This document shows positions 6,304-16,252 of a DNA stretch of 35,547 nucleotides, piece after piece. The DNA is taken from positions 1 through 35,547 of the forward strand of contig CAMHKQ010000022.1 in the NCBI GenBank assembly GCA_946185745.1. Direction: 5' to 3'. The first letter of the stretch is position 1. Every line of letters begins with the position of its first letter. The stretch comes from an uncultured Bacteroidales bacterium (GTDB lineage: Bacteria > Bacteroidota > Bacteroidia > Bacteroidales > UBA932). The position numbers and the translations under genes were made by a program. The notes under the pieces were generated by a model that saw only the letters and a list, made by a program, of their open reading frames with translations, was not told where the DNA came from and did no database searches.

Positions 6304-8085
6304 CTATGGGTAATTCTGTACCTGCCAATTAGAAGGGATACCATTGTTGCTAGTCGGCCAAGAGGTGTTAGAATCCTTCACGAAGGTTCCCGATGCGCTG
6401 ACGCCATTCACCCAGTTGGAAGTGCTGTTACTGGAATTAATACCGGTCCGAGCCAGGCACTTGATGTAATTCAAACTGGAACAGTTCCTAAACATCTCAG
6501 AATAACAATATGATACAAGCGTCGGGGCTGGCAGATTCGGAGCTGTGGTTATACCGGTTGCCTGGAACATCTGTTGATAACAAGATTGCGCTAACGTTGT
6601 GGCCGGGAGTAATTCTGAATCGACGGTTGAGAGGCTGGAGCACAATCTGAACATTTCACGATAGCAGTCTTCCAGCATCGTAGTAGCCGGTAGGCTGATT
6701 GAAGAAATATCAGAAAGATTCGAGCAGTCACGGAACATATTGTAGCAACACCTGTATGCTGCCGTCTCCACAGTAAAAGTCGGTGCGTGTGTAAGAGATG
6801 TACAATTGCGGAACATCTGCATGTAGCACTTGCTTGCAAGTGTCGTGTTTGGAAGTATCAGCGGATCATTCTCGGCGATGTCGATATATGTAACTTTATT
6901 GTTGCCTGACCCCTTCGAAAAGGTCCCCTGGAATGCGCTCTCAACGAGATTATACTTATCGAAAAGCAAGCTCATGATATTACCGGCAATATATACCAGT
7001 TTGTTGTTCGACGTCGTGAAAAGCGGGTTGCTGCCAGGCGTGCCATACTGATCTCCGGAGTCATTCTTATAGTTCGCCCGGTTGCCCCTTACGCAAATCG
7101 AGTCGCCCGCATTTACCAAAGTATACGGTGTCGTGCCGGCCTGCCAGGTGTAGCCGCCATCTTCGCTATATTCTATATTAGCAGCGTAATTGGCATCGAA
7201 CGTGACAGTAGTGTTAGTGACCGTTGCCTTGATCCTGAAGCCTTCATAACCAGGGACCATTGAGCGGGAAATGGTATAATAAGAATTGACCGCCAATGTC
7301 TGGTCCGACACATCATTAAACACAACCGGCGTCTCTCCACCCCACTGGAGCGAGAACTCAGCACCTGTTAGGGACATACTGCCGCCAGGGAACGCTATCA
7401 CAAAACTCACCTTGGTAAGGCTGTTGCCTAAGGCGGAAGCGCTGACTGCAGCTGTCCAAATGGGGTCAACGGCTCCGTCATTGAACACCTTTGCGGTGAC
7501 GCTTGTTCCGTCTGATACTGTTGTCTCGTCAAATTTGACGGAAAAGACCAGGAACGCAGACTGCTGGGAAAGCGTAAACCTGGTGGCCCCGAAGGTGGTG
7601 CTGCAGGTGAAGTGGCTGAACTTCTGGACAGCCTCCGCAAGGTCGGCGGCATACTCGTCCGCGGGATATGCAGTACCGGTCAGTTTTCCTCCGCCGGTAG
7701 TGTGAATCCTGTCGCCGGAGCTTACCAGGGTCACATCTATCGGAGTATCGGAAGTGGGCTCGAACTCATCTACGCCGACAAGATCGCCCTCGAAATACGC
7801 AGTGGTCTCGCCAGCCCCGTAAATGAGCTTCAGGACACCGAAAAGTTGCACTTCACCTGTATTGGAATCCGTGGAACTGACGTAAAGGGAGTCCGTGGCC
7901 TGGAAGACATATTTGGTATTGTTTTCGGCGGTAGTAGCCTTCGAGTCGTCGCAGCTCGAAACCTGAACCTTGTAATGAATGGTCTTGAAGCTGTTCTCCG
8001 AAGAATCATGCCCGGGCGAAGGCTCCCTTGTGCATGAAAGCGCCAGGGAAGCCAGCATCAGCAGTATGTATCCAAATCTCTTCAT
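6304..8085 (-). CDS. BspA-type leucine-rich-repeat surface lipoprotein (last gene of fimbrial operon)
   Basis: This is a 593-residue lipoprotein. The start at 8085 is chosen because it gives a clean signal and lipobox (MLASLALSC). The frame extends 7 codons upstream into the previous gene. The N-terminal half is a beta-rich region resembling fimbrillin-type domains (SDGTSVTAKVFNDG). The C-terminal part has about five LRR units of the BspA type (CYxxMFRxCSSL followed by LPATTL, coding region roughly 6445-6845), ending in the typical cap (NWVNGVSASGTFVK, then GIPSNWQV). BspA-like LRR proteins bind host matrix proteins and other bacteria. It begins 4 bases after the DUF4906 gene, so it is probably co-transcribed and may be a fimbrial tip or accessory adhesin. 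Its base composition is visibly lower in GC: two hand-counted 60-base lines are 45% and 52%, against 65% for one line of rhaB. Confidence 0.85.
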   Translation of the reverse strand: MKRFGYILLMLASLALSCTREPSPGHDSSENSFKTIHYKVQVSSCDDSKATTAENNTKYVFQATDSLYVSSTDSNTGEVQLFGVLKLIYGAGETTAYFEGDLVGVDEFEPTSDTPIDVTLVSSGDRIHTTGGGKLTGTAYPADEYAADLAEAVQKFSHFTCSTTFGATRFTLSQQSAFLVFSVKFDETTVSDGTSVTAKVFNDGAVDPIWTAAVSASALGNSLTKVSFVIAFPGGSMSLTGAEFSLQWGGETPVVFNDVSDQTLAVNSYYTISRSMVPGYEGFRIKATVTNTTVTFDANYAANIEYSEDGGYTWQAGTTPYTLVNAGDSICVRGNRANYKNDSGDQYGTPGSNPLFTTSNNKLVYIAGNIMSLLFDKYNLVESAFQGTFSKGSGNNKVTYIDIAENDPLILPNTTLASKCYMQMFRNCTSLTHAPTFTVETAAYRCCYNMFRDCSNLSDISSISLPATTMLEDCYREMFRLCSSLSTVDSELLPATTLAQSCYQQMFQATGITTAPNLPAPTLVSYCYSEMFRNCSSLNYIKCLARTGINSSNSTSNWVNGVSASGTFVKDSNTSWPTSNNGIPSNWQVQNYP

Positions 8086-8089
8086 CAGT

Positions 8090-11000
8090 TTACAGATTAC
8101 CTCCATTTATGGGATCCTCAAAGCCCACACCGCCTCCGGCCGCGTTGGTTTCCGTGCCGTTGCGTACCGCACGGACATAGAAATATGTCGCCCTGGTACG
8201 ATGTGTTCCCTGGGTGGAACCGATATAGAATGTGTGGGAAGCCAGGATTTGCGCCAGGCTTTCCGCCGCCTTTGCCGGGACTCCGTCCTGGCCACCTTCG
8301 TTCCAGTTGGCGGTGTCCATCCACTGCCCGTTCCAGAAGGCTCCGCCCTTCTCCAGACGGAATAATTGCGGATAATCCGGATCAGGCATATAATAATTCC
8401 CGCTCTGAAGCTTGAAACCGGTGCCATTTCCACCATTGAACAACTTATAGTTCGTACCATTGGAGGTTCCTGAAGCGGTGGAAATATTGGGCCTCAGCCA
8501 GTCTTTCTGCGAATCAACGGGATCGTCATGAGCCGGATAATAGATATGGTAGACATACGGAACCTTGATAGTCGTATTGTGGTCCGTATCCGTTATGCCT
8601 ATGCTTATGATGTTGTCCTTGCCAAGGGTCTGATTGTTGTCCCTGGCCCCGGTATCCGGATTATACACGGGGTAATAGCTGCAGTTCTTGACATCGATGT
8701 TCGCCTCGATGAAGTCTCCTGCAGACATATTCATACCGGTAACCACATCGGGTTCCCACGCAATGGAAATATCGGAGGCCTGCTGATAACCGGACTCCCC
8801 GGTCGTTCCGGGATTGGGCACGTAATTGATTCTGAGAATCTCCATCTCGGCGACGTTGGAGAGCGTGTGCTTGCCATCCTCGGTAAGCACATCGAGCTGG
8901 AAGGAGTATGTGCCGGTTATCAGGGAGTTCAGGCTGTATGCGAACTGCCAGGTGGTGTTCCAATACCTGGCATCCGAACAGGCGGCAAGGTTCAAGGTAT
9001 GTGTCTCATTGTCCGGGTCCTTGATGATCAATGTCCACCTTCTGATATCGGAACTCGGAGAATGCACCGTAAGCATCACGGGGTATGATGGATTCTGCGC
9101 TCCGTTATATACGCAAGGCAGGAGCCTGACAGACGCAAACACCGGAGAAAGAATCCTGATCGGGGTCTCCAGTACCTTGCGGGTGCCGGCGTTGTTGACC
9201 ACTATCGCCCTGATGTACATATCTCCAAGAAGGGTGAGGTCGGTCGGGACGGTCCAGTCGACAGTTTCGTCCTGGATGGCTACGCCGGAAAGCTTGACGT
9301 CACCCAGATCGATACTCCGGGTCTCTTCATTTCCGCTCGTGCCCACATACACCAGATACAGGTTAAGAGACCGGATTGCAGAGCCCAGGGAGGTGATGTT
9401 CAACTTGATCTGGGCATCGTCGCCCATATGGAGCTTGTTTCCTCCGGGCACCGAGATGGTTCCCGTTATCTCTCCCGTGCAGTTTATATCCTTCACGCAG
9501 CGTAAGTCTGTTATGATGGTAGCCTCTTTCTCTCTGGAATTGTGCATGTGTACGATGCCGGCATCATAACCCCAGCCGATTTTATGATTTTCTCCCGGAG
9601 TTATCTTGCTCCCGCGCACTCCACGGGAATAGAATGTACGGGTGGGGTACTTATTGCCTGAAGTCCAGTATCCGGAGGTCTGCAGGGCGCTCATAAGCAG
9701 CATTTCCGTCATATTGGGCAGACGGTATCCGGGCGGGCAATAAGAGTTGTGGCCGGCGGCGGTAATAAGGTCGTTAAGCTCCTCCTGGGTCTTACCTGCA
9801 GGTACCGTCACCTCCGCCGTCGGATCCTGCATGATCATTTCCATGTAGACGCGGTTCTGCATCGAATGCTCGTCCGCATAGGGAAGATCCTGCGAAGTGA
9901 ATTCCCGGATGCAGCGCGGGTCGAGGCGGGAGAAACGCACAGTGTAGGTTCCGTCGTCATTCTGGTTGACCTTGCCCTGGGCATTGAAATCCATGGGGGA
10001 GTCATAATACTGGTCCGGAATAAAGCTGAGATCGGCATCGCTGATGTCCTTGACCTCGCCCCCGCTGTCGTAAGTGCCGATATTGCGCACGCAGCGCACG
10101 GAACTCACCTGATGCCTGTCTGCCGTAGTAAATTTGACCGTATTATATGTAGTATATGCCCAATCATATGAACTGTAATTGGATTTGGTAGCGCCTTCCT
10201 CCGCTCGGATTACCCTGGGATTGGTTATGTCCGAAGCGGTGGAAGCTACCACCCACGACCTCCATTCAAGACCGTTTCCGATGCTGTTCTTGTTCTGTGG
10301 CTGATACAGGCGGGCGGAAGGACTGAGAGCGGCATTTCCCACCCACATGCCGACAAGCTGGTTGACGGATGCGGTATACCAGCGTATTTCATCGGCGTCT
10401 ATCTTGCCGTTACCGTTGTTGTCGCGGTTGCGGGTAAGGCAGGAGTACGCAAGGGCATGATACTCATCCTTGAGCTCAGGATGGTAATTGTCGACGGAAT
10501 AGTCTAGGATGCCCGAAGCCCCCTCCCAATATGGATTGGTGTCCACGTCGGCGTCCACTTTCCATATCCTGGCGCTGTTGAGGCGTCCGTTGTCGTCGCT
10601 GTTGGGAGCGGGACTGACAGAGCCGGATATCCACCAGGGCCAGATAGTCTGGTCGCTGAAACCGCCCTGCGCCGCCTTTTCAGCGCGAATGCGATACTCC
10701 ATCTCATCGACATGCTCCGTTCCCCAGAGAGTCCTCAAATCCGGAGAATACGTGTTGTAGAAAGTCTGGATGGATTTCTGAATGATCGAGTGGCTGGAAG
10801 TGATGACGTCGCTCTGTTCGTCGGCGCTGTAGTGGGCTTCGGAAAGGATATGAAGCTCGCGCGGATCCGCATTCACGAACTTTCTCCAAAGGTCGGGGTC
10901 GGGCTTGGCCGTCGCCGGATCGAGTGTCGGGTCAACTTCGTAATAATATTCGTCTATGAACGCCGTGACGCGGATTACATATTGATGGGCCTCGTCAACC

Positions 11001-12829
11001 CAGGAGGTCGCCGGATCATCGGCCACTCCGGTTTCAAGCGAAGTGTCGACAAGGAAAGCGCCGGTATAATCACCGGGATCGGGGCCTGACGCCTTTGCCG
11101 CCAGCCAGTCGTTCCTCTTCCTGGTCTCTTCGAGGATATAGTCATAGAGCTGATGGATGTCCATGAGCTGACCTGCAGCCAATGGAGTCGCGGGAGTCCA
11201 GCCGGGCACGTGCGTATTTCCGGGGTATGGCCGTCTGTGGTCGGAATAAGTGCCGCCGCTCAGCTCGTTCATGCCGAACTGCACCCAGAGATAGTCCTTG
11301 CAGTTGAATTCCCATTCTCCGTCATTGGGGTCGGCAGTGCTCTCGTCCGGAATCCACTTCGCTCCGCCTTCATCGAAAGGCGTCTTCACGTACCACGACA
11401 CCCTCTTTCCCTGAAGCCCGGGGGTGTAATTGAAAGTGAGGCAACGGTATTCATAGTGGGCGTCGCAGTTCACCACGTCGTCTGTTGACAGCAGCAGCGA
11501 ACCCTCCTGGCCCGGCTGGTCTTCCCTTATCTCATTCCCGTTCAGCGGATCGCCTATTACCTCGACGTAAATAGATCTCGAATTGTTGATAGTGACGTAG
11601 TAATTGTAGAAAGTGCCTCGATTCACGTCATAATTGTCCCAATCGTGATCGGGAGAATGCTCCGAGTCGTTCGGATTGCTGTTGCCGAACTGTCCGAGAT
11701 GCACCGTGTACATGGCCTCCGTGGTGAGGGCATGCTTCGCTTCGGGCCCCACTATGTCCTGAATGCCCTGCGTCTTGAGTCCGAGGAGCAAATCGAACTT
11801 TACATAAGTCGAATTCTGCGGCGCGTAGATGAAAGTGGGATCATCTGCCGCCGGATTGGTTTCCTTTTCTCTCAGATAATAGTCTGGAGACGGCTGATTC
11901 GCGATCCTTTGGCCCGAAGCCGGTTCCTGGCGATTCTCGAGCATGTAGAACGAGAACACCTGATATGTCTGGTTGTCAGCTGTCACCTCCCCTTCGAAGA
12001 ACGCCTTCTGCGAGTCAAAGAATGTCACGCTGGAAGGGGCTTCGTCGCTCGGAAGAAGATAGCACTCCGACGGCACGTTGAACACCTGCCATTTGCGGGC
12101 CTCGCTCTTTTCCGGGTCGATATTGGTGGAATTGTATTTGATCCAGAATTTAACCTTTGCGTCGAGAGGTTTCAGCTGGAGCTGGTAATTGCCGTTGTTT
12201 TTGTTGTAGGTGGGGACATCACCTGAAAAACTTCCCCACACCAGGTCTCCGGTGTTGACATTCCGGAGCGTATCCATCATCAGGAAAATGTCGGACCTGT
12301 CGACTATCTCCTGCTCCAAAGTCACACGGACGTTTTGAAGATCATTCAGAGATGCAACACTTGACAGTACGTCTACGGCATCCCGGTGATTGAGGGTGGT
12401 GATGGTATTGTCCACGTTGGCCAGCAGCACCATCGTGCAATTGCTCTTGGACTGGGTGGCAATCTTCACCACGCCGAAACTGTTGTCGGAATTCTGGACA
12501 TACCAGCCTTCGTTGCTGTTGGCGTCGAGATTCTGCAGTGAATTGTTAAGATGCTCGAATGTGAAGAAGCGGCGGTAGAAATTGACCCCGTCTTCATCGA
12601 AGAGCATGACGTAAAGGTCGCGGACCCTCGCCTCGTCGGAGCGGGAGGATTCCGCTTTGGTGCCTATGGTGACATCCGGCTGATCCGGAACGCCGAAACC
12701 GATGTTCAGCGTTACGGGAGTTCCTTCCGGATAGCAGAAACGCGCACCCTCGGGCATCAGCTCCTCCCTCATGCAGGAAAGCGTTGTCAAGAGGGCCAGA
12801 ATGGCCGCTATGCGTGAAAGGAATCTCAT
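8090..12829 (-). CDS. Very large DUF4906-type fimbrial tip lipoprotein
   Basis: This 1579-residue lipoprotein (lipobox LLTTLSC) has an N-terminal fimbrillin-like region and a DUF4906-type core containing SIIQKSIQTFYNTY and IRWYTASVNQLVGMWVG. It ends in several beta-sandwich-like repeats. DUF4906 proteins of this size are the probable tip or tip-adapter subunits of Bacteroidales type V fimbriae. A textbook EF-hand loop (DNNGNGKIDADE, D803 to E814) sits just before IRWY and predicts calcium binding outside the cell. Two segments with HQVSSVRCVRN and ITDLRCVKD patterns resemble lectin-like or FISUMP-like surface modules. The gene starts 3 bases after the upstream gene. The family call is firm; the ligand is unknown. 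Confidence 0.85.
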   Translation of the reverse strand: MRFLSRIAAILALLTTLSCMREELMPEGARFCYPEGTPVTLNIGFGVPDQPDVTIGTKAESSRSDEARVRDLYVMLFDEDGVNFYRRFFTFEHLNNSLQNLDANSNEGWYVQNSDNSFGVVKIATQSKSNCTMVLLANVDNTITTLNHRDAVDVLSSVASLNDLQNVRVTLEQEIVDRSDIFLMMDTLRNVNTGDLVWGSFSGDVPTYNKNNGNYQLQLKPLDAKVKFWIKYNSTNIDPEKSEARKWQVFNVPSECYLLPSDEAPSSVTFFDSQKAFFEGEVTADNQTYQVFSFYMLENRQEPASGQRIANQPSPDYYLREKETNPAADDPTFIYAPQNSTYVKFDLLLGLKTQGIQDIVGPEAKHALTTEAMYTVHLGQFGNSNPNDSEHSPDHDWDNYDVNRGTFYNYYVTINNSRSIYVEVIGDPLNGNEIREDQPGQEGSLLLSTDDVVNCDAHYEYRCLTFNYTPGLQGKRVSWYVKTPFDEGGAKWIPDESTADPNDGEWEFNCKDYLWVQFGMNELSGGTYSDHRRPYPGNTHVPGWTPATPLAAGQLMDIHQLYDYILEETRKRNDWLAAKASGPDPGDYTGAFLVDTSLETGVADDPATSWVDEAHQYVIRVTAFIDEYYYEVDPTLDPATAKPDPDLWRKFVNADPRELHILSEAHYSADEQSDVITSSHSIIQKSIQTFYNTYSPDLRTLWGTEHVDEMEYRIRAEKAAQGGFSDQTIWPWWISGSVSPAPNSDDNGRLNSARIWKVDADVDTNPYWEGASGILDYSVDNYHPELKDEYHALAYSCLTRNRDNNGNGKIDADEIRWYTASVNQLVGMWVGNAALSPSARLYQPQNKNSIGNGLEWRSWVVASTASDITNPRVIRAEEGATKSNYSSYDWAYTTYNTVKFTTADRHQVSSVRCVRNIGTYDSGGEVKDISDADLSFIPDQYYDSPMDFNAQGKVNQNDDGTYTVRFSRLDPRCIREFTSQDLPYADEHSMQNRVYMEMIMQDPTAEVTVPAGKTQEELNDLITAAGHNSYCPPGYRLPNMTEMLLMSALQTSGYWTSGNKYPTRTFYSRGVRGSKITPGENHKIGWGYDAGIVHMHNSREKEATIITDLRCVKDINCTGEITGTISVPGGNKLHMGDDAQIKLNITSLGSAIRSLNLYLVYVGTSGNEETRSIDLGDVKLSGVAIQDETVDWTVPTDLTLLGDMYIRAIVVNNAGTRKVLETPIRILSPVFASVRLLPCVYNGAQNPSYPVMLTVHSPSSDIRRWTLIIKDPDNETHTLNLAACSDARYWNTTWQFAYSLNSLITGTYSFQLDVLTEDGKHTLSNVAEMEILRINYVPNPGTTGESGYQQASDISIAWEPDVVTGMNMSAGDFIEANIDVKNCSYYPVYNPDTGARDNNQTLGKDNIISIGITDTDHNTTIKVPYVYHIYYPAHDDPVDSQKDWLRPNISTASGTSNGTNYKLFNGGNGTGFKLQSGNYYMPDPDYPQLFRLEKGGAFWNGQWMDTANWNEGGQDGVPAKAAESLAQILASHTFYIGSTQGTHRTRATYFYVRAVRNGTETNAAGGGVGFEDPINGGNL

Positions 12830-12832
12830 GAT

Positions 12833-13966
12833 TTAGTCGAATGTCAGATAATTATACTTCGGGTCCCAGTCCTGAACCTCGAAATTAAATGAATAGTCGT
12901 GCAGGCTTGCCTGCTTGGTGATGCGGGTCTCGATTTTAAGATGCTGGTTGCGACCCAGATAAAGGATGTCCGAAGAGCGGCTGTCGTGTACGGGAAGATC
13001 TGGGAAAGAGTATTCGTCGTAAGTCTGGTCGTCCACTGAATTGTAAGTCTGCCCGCTCTTGGTGATGCGGAATGTTATGGTGCACAGATACCGGCTTCCT
13101 ACCTGACGGGCGGGTGCGACGCTGGGGAAAACCTGCACCGTGTCCAGCGTCGATTTGTGCTGCGCATCAAAAACCAGTTTGTCGTCCCCTCCGATTACCG
13201 GGGCGTCTATCACGATAGTGCGCCCGTAACCGGACACTGAGTCGGGAGAATGCTGGAAAAGATATCCGCGGGAAGGATTGATATCGCCTATAGTCACTCT
13301 GCAGGCGTGAACCTCCAGGTCGGCGTCACCGGTCTCATTCTTGAAAGTGACGCTGATACGCGCGACGGGCCTGAGGAGCTGAAGGTCTACCTGGCCGTTT
13401 CCGCTCGCTAGCACATTGAGGGTGCCCTTTGCGGTAATGGGCATGCAGGTGTTGTGACTGCCATCCTCGAACGCCGGCTGCCCGCTCGCAACGGAAAGCT
13501 GCAGGGCTTCCATCTGGCTGACGGTAGTGCATGCTTTCAGGGAGGTGAGCACGCCTGCCGGAAGCCCGGCGGTATTGGCCACTGCATACACGGTATAAGG
13601 GCCGTTTGCCCTGAGAAGGCCCGTGAAGAAAACAGTGGAAGTAGTCTCGTCGGTGAGTGAAGTATTGCATTCCGAGGAATAGGTGTCGCTCATCGACGCA
13701 TCAAAGAAGTTGTCCGGATACCAGGCGACGAGACTGCCGCCCGAATTCGCTATGGCGATCATGAGATCCGGATTTCCGGAACCGTCCACAATGATACCGC
13801 CACCGTCGGCCGGGTCTCCGCTCGGAGCCTTGGTAGGCAGTTCGCCGGTGGTGATGGACACTTCTACCCTGCCTTTCACCGGGCCGCGGGGCTCCTTTTC
13901 ATCGCAGGAGCTCCAGACCAGAAGCAGGGCCGCAAGCAAGGCGGCAGGATAGATTCTCATTGTCAT
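12833..13966 (-). CDS. Fimbrillin-like minor fimbrial lipoprotein
   Basis: This 377-residue lipoprotein (lipobox LVWSSC) has the two-domain beta layout of FimB/Mfa and DUF4906-associated minor subunits, including PMTA-like (CMPITAKGTL), LLRPVARISVTFKN and a C-terminal NFEVQDW strand. Its ATG overlaps the TGA of the upstream fimbrillin gene. A second in-frame ATG lies two codons later and gives the same signal peptide. It is probably an accessory subunit between the shaft and the DUF4906 tip protein. Confidence 0.75.
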   Translation of the reverse strand: MTMRIYPAALLAALLLVWSSCDEKEPRGPVKGRVEVSITTGELPTKAPSGDPADGGGIIVDGSGNPDLMIAIANSGGSLVAWYPDNFFDASMSDTYSSECNTSLTDETTSTVFFTGLLRANGPYTVYAVANTAGLPAGVLTSLKACTTVSQMEALQLSVASGQPAFEDGSHNTCMPITAKGTLNVLASGNGQVDLQLLRPVARISVTFKNETGDADLEVHACRVTIGDINPSRGYLFQHSPDSVSGYGRTIVIDAPVIGGDDKLVFDAQHKSTLDTVQVFPSVAPARQVGSRYLCTITFRITKSGQTYNSVDDQTYDEYSFPDLPVHDSRSSDILYLGRNQHLKIETRITKQASLHDYSFNFEVQDWDPKYNYLTFD

Positions 13967-15114
13967 TGCGTAATTGTGACACCGGGTGTCTCTGCGATCA
14001 CCTCTTCCCAGTCGGTCACGTTGACTGTCACGTTGACGCCTCCACCAAGGCGTATGTGAATTTCGTAATTATACTTTTTCCCCGGCTCCCATCTGGTTAT
14101 GAAATTGTCCGAGTTCTTGAATTGGATTCCCTCGAGATTGATTCCGAACGGGGAGTGGACAACCTCATCCTGACTGGTATACGGATTGACATGGGTATAC
14201 TCGTAATCCAGGTACAGCTGCGGAGTATAATTGCCGAACGGTTCAAGCTCCTGGGGAATCATCAGATCCCAGATTTCAGTGGTGGGATAATGGGAGGAGG
14301 GAGTAATGACATGGGGTCCGGACGAGTCTCCAAGGACACCGGTGCTCAAGCCGTTGTGAGCCTGCGAGCTCCATGTGGTCGTAGACAAATCGGCAAGGGC
14401 GTTTCCGTTTTGGGAAAAGGTTCCGGTCGAAGTGGTTACGATGTTTCGGAAAGTGTAGGCATTCAGCGTGATATCCGGCGTGGAGATGCTGTTCGGAGTG
14501 TCATTGTAAATGGTTACGCTGACTGCGCTGAGGACATGCTGGAACGGCATGTGCACGGCGGCGGTGCTGATCGCGGCGGCATTGCCCTTCGCCCTCTGGC
14601 AGAAAGCGGCAAGGATGTCATACTGCTCCACGGTAGGATCATAATCCACCGTTGCGGTCATCGAACCGCCCGATGCGGGATTACAGGTAACAGCCGACGC
14701 CGGGGGGCCGCTGAAAGCCATGAAATCATAGTAATTGGCTCCGGTATCCCAAAAACGGGTGTTGGTGTAAGTCCAGATGTCGTCCAATGGATCGGCGGCA
14801 TCGCTGCCGAGGTTTTTCAACGTAACCTTGTCCCCGGTGAAAACCGAGGAAGGCACGCCGGAAACGATCTTCCTGCCCCAGACGAAGAAATGGTCAGCCG
14901 CAGCTGCTCCAACTTCATCGGAAGCCTGGTCGAACGCATCCTTGAAAGTGCCTGATTTGGTGGCAGGGGACGTAGCGTCCTGCAGCAGCAGGGAGCCGGC
15001 TCCGAAGCGGATGAAGCCATCCTGCTCCGGAGTCCGGTCGCCGAGCCAGTCGCACCCCCCGGCGAGCAGGGAGAGCGAAAGTGCTGCAATTATGAACGTT
15101 ACGCGGTTAAGCAC
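13963..15114 (-). CDS. Fimbrillin-family lipoprotein (GTG start)
   Basis: This 383-residue lipoprotein has the lipobox SLLAGGC. The start is a GTG immediately after the TAA of the previous gene; no usable ATG precedes the signal peptide. Fimbrillin features include a TKSGTFKDAFDQ region, VHMPFQHVLSAVSVTIYND in the middle (the usual fimbrillin FxHxLxxVxV pattern), and a C-terminal strand VNVTDWEEV. It is probably a shaft or minor subunit that polymerises by donor-strand exchange after proteolytic removal of its N-terminal strand. Confidence 0.82.
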   Translation of the reverse strand: MLNRVTFIIAALSLSLLAGGCDWLGDRTPEQDGFIRFGAGSLLLQDATSPATKSGTFKDAFDQASDEVGAAAADHFFVWGRKIVSGVPSSVFTGDKVTLKNLGSDAADPLDDIWTYTNTRFWDTGANYYDFMAFSGPPASAVTCNPASGGSMTATVDYDPTVEQYDILAAFCQRAKGNAAAISTAAVHMPFQHVLSAVSVTIYNDTPNSISTPDITLNAYTFRNIVTTSTGTFSQNGNALADLSTTTWSSQAHNGLSTGVLGDSSGPHVITPSSHYPTTEIWDLMIPQELEPFGNYTPQLYLDYEYTHVNPYTSQDEVVHSPFGINLEGIQFKNSDNFITRWEPGKKYNYEIHIRLGGGVNVTVNVTDWEEVIAETPGVTITQ

Positions 15115-16206
15115 TTAGTTGAGGAGGTAATAGTGGCCGGTAGCGTCGGTGGTAGCCCAATTCTGGATGCTGGCGGAGAATTCGATGCCCTTGGCGTTGA
15201 TGGTGATGATGTAGGTGTAGTGATAGCCCGGGAGCCACTTGGCAACGGTAGCGTTGTTGGCGGGATCGGTGTATGCGTCCTCGGTGTCGAACATCCTGAG
15301 CTCCACGGGGGCGGGAGTGAAGGTGCTCACCTGGTTACCCTCGTCGGTGATGGTGTATTCGATGGTGAAAGTCTGGGCGCCGGTGCCGGTCTCAAACTTC
15401 TGGGGCATTACCACCAGGCCGGTGAGAAGGTCGACGTTTGCGGTTGCATCAGCAGCGCTGGTGGCGGCGGATGCCATCACGTAGGGGGCTGCGGCAGTGT
15501 TCACCGTGGGAGTGGCATCGGGAGTCCAGCCGAGGCCGTCTATTCCTGATACACTGGCGCCTACGGGCTCGTTGCTTGCATTGTATTCAGCAACCTCATA
15601 CGTGCCCTTGGTGCGGATGCCGGCAAGGCTGAAGGCCGTTACGGAAACTGCGGACTTTTCAAGGTCAGCGTGTTTTTTGAACTGGAAGTCGACCAGGGCT
15701 CCGCTGTGCATGAACGTGAGGTTCACGGTGTTGCCGAACGCGGCGTTCAGGACGGTCTCCTTCTTGGCAACGAGAAGCTGCTCGGTTTCACCGTCATACG
15801 TGAGCTCGTTCGTTACGAACAGGCCGGTCTGAGCGGGAGCGGTTGCAAGGATGTCGTTCGGATAGGCCGCGAAGAAGGTGTATCCGGCGAAGGCCGGATC
15901 CCAGTACCTCATGGTCTGGCCGTTGATTCCGGCGTATTCCCATTTGGTGTCTGAAGTCTTCTTGACATCTATGCCGTCGAAGGTGGTGGTGGCGTCGGTC
16001 TGCGAGTCTTCCGTGCCTTTCCACTTGTAGCCGAAGACGTCGAAGATGTCGTCAACGGCGAAGTCCGTCATGGCGGCCTTCGTCAGGTTCTCCGCCCAGG
16101 TGCCGAAGCCCATCGGCTTCCCATCCCCGACCGGATTCACATCATAGGTTCTGCTGCAGGACATCGCCACTATGGCGACCGCTGCGAAAATGATGTAACG
16201 TTTCAT
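15115..16206 (-). CDS. Fimbrillin (Mfa1/FimA-like) major subunit candidate
   Basis: This 363-residue lipoprotein (lipobox AIVAMSC) is the best candidate for the main shaft subunit. It directly follows the anchor gene and has a compact two-domain fimbrillin layout with VNLTFMHSGALVDFQFKK and a C-terminal strand FSASIQNWATTD. Type V fimbrillins are exported as lipoproteins, trimmed at the N-terminus on the cell surface and assembled by strand exchange. A 46-base AT-rich gap separates it from the anchor gene. That is the widest gap in the operon and might allow separate control or transcript processing. Confidence 0.83.
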   Translation of the reverse strand: MKRYIIFAAVAIVAMSCSRTYDVNPVGDGKPMGFGTWAENLTKAAMTDFAVDDIFDVFGYKWKGTEDSQTDATTTFDGIDVKKTSDTKWEYAGINGQTMRYWDPAFAGYTFFAAYPNDILATAPAQTGLFVTNELTYDGETEQLLVAKKETVLNAAFGNTVNLTFMHSGALVDFQFKKHADLEKSAVSVTAFSLAGIRTKGTYEVAEYNASNEPVGASVSGIDGLGWTPDATPTVNTAAAPYVMASAATSAADATANVDLLTGLVVMPQKFETGTGAQTFTIEYTITDEGNQVSTFTPAPVELRMFDTEDAYTDPANNATVAKWLPGYHYTYIITINAKGIEFSASIQNWATTDATGHYYLLN

Positions 16207-16252
16207 AATTGTAATTGTTTAATGGGTTATAAAATAATTAATAGTTTGTAAA

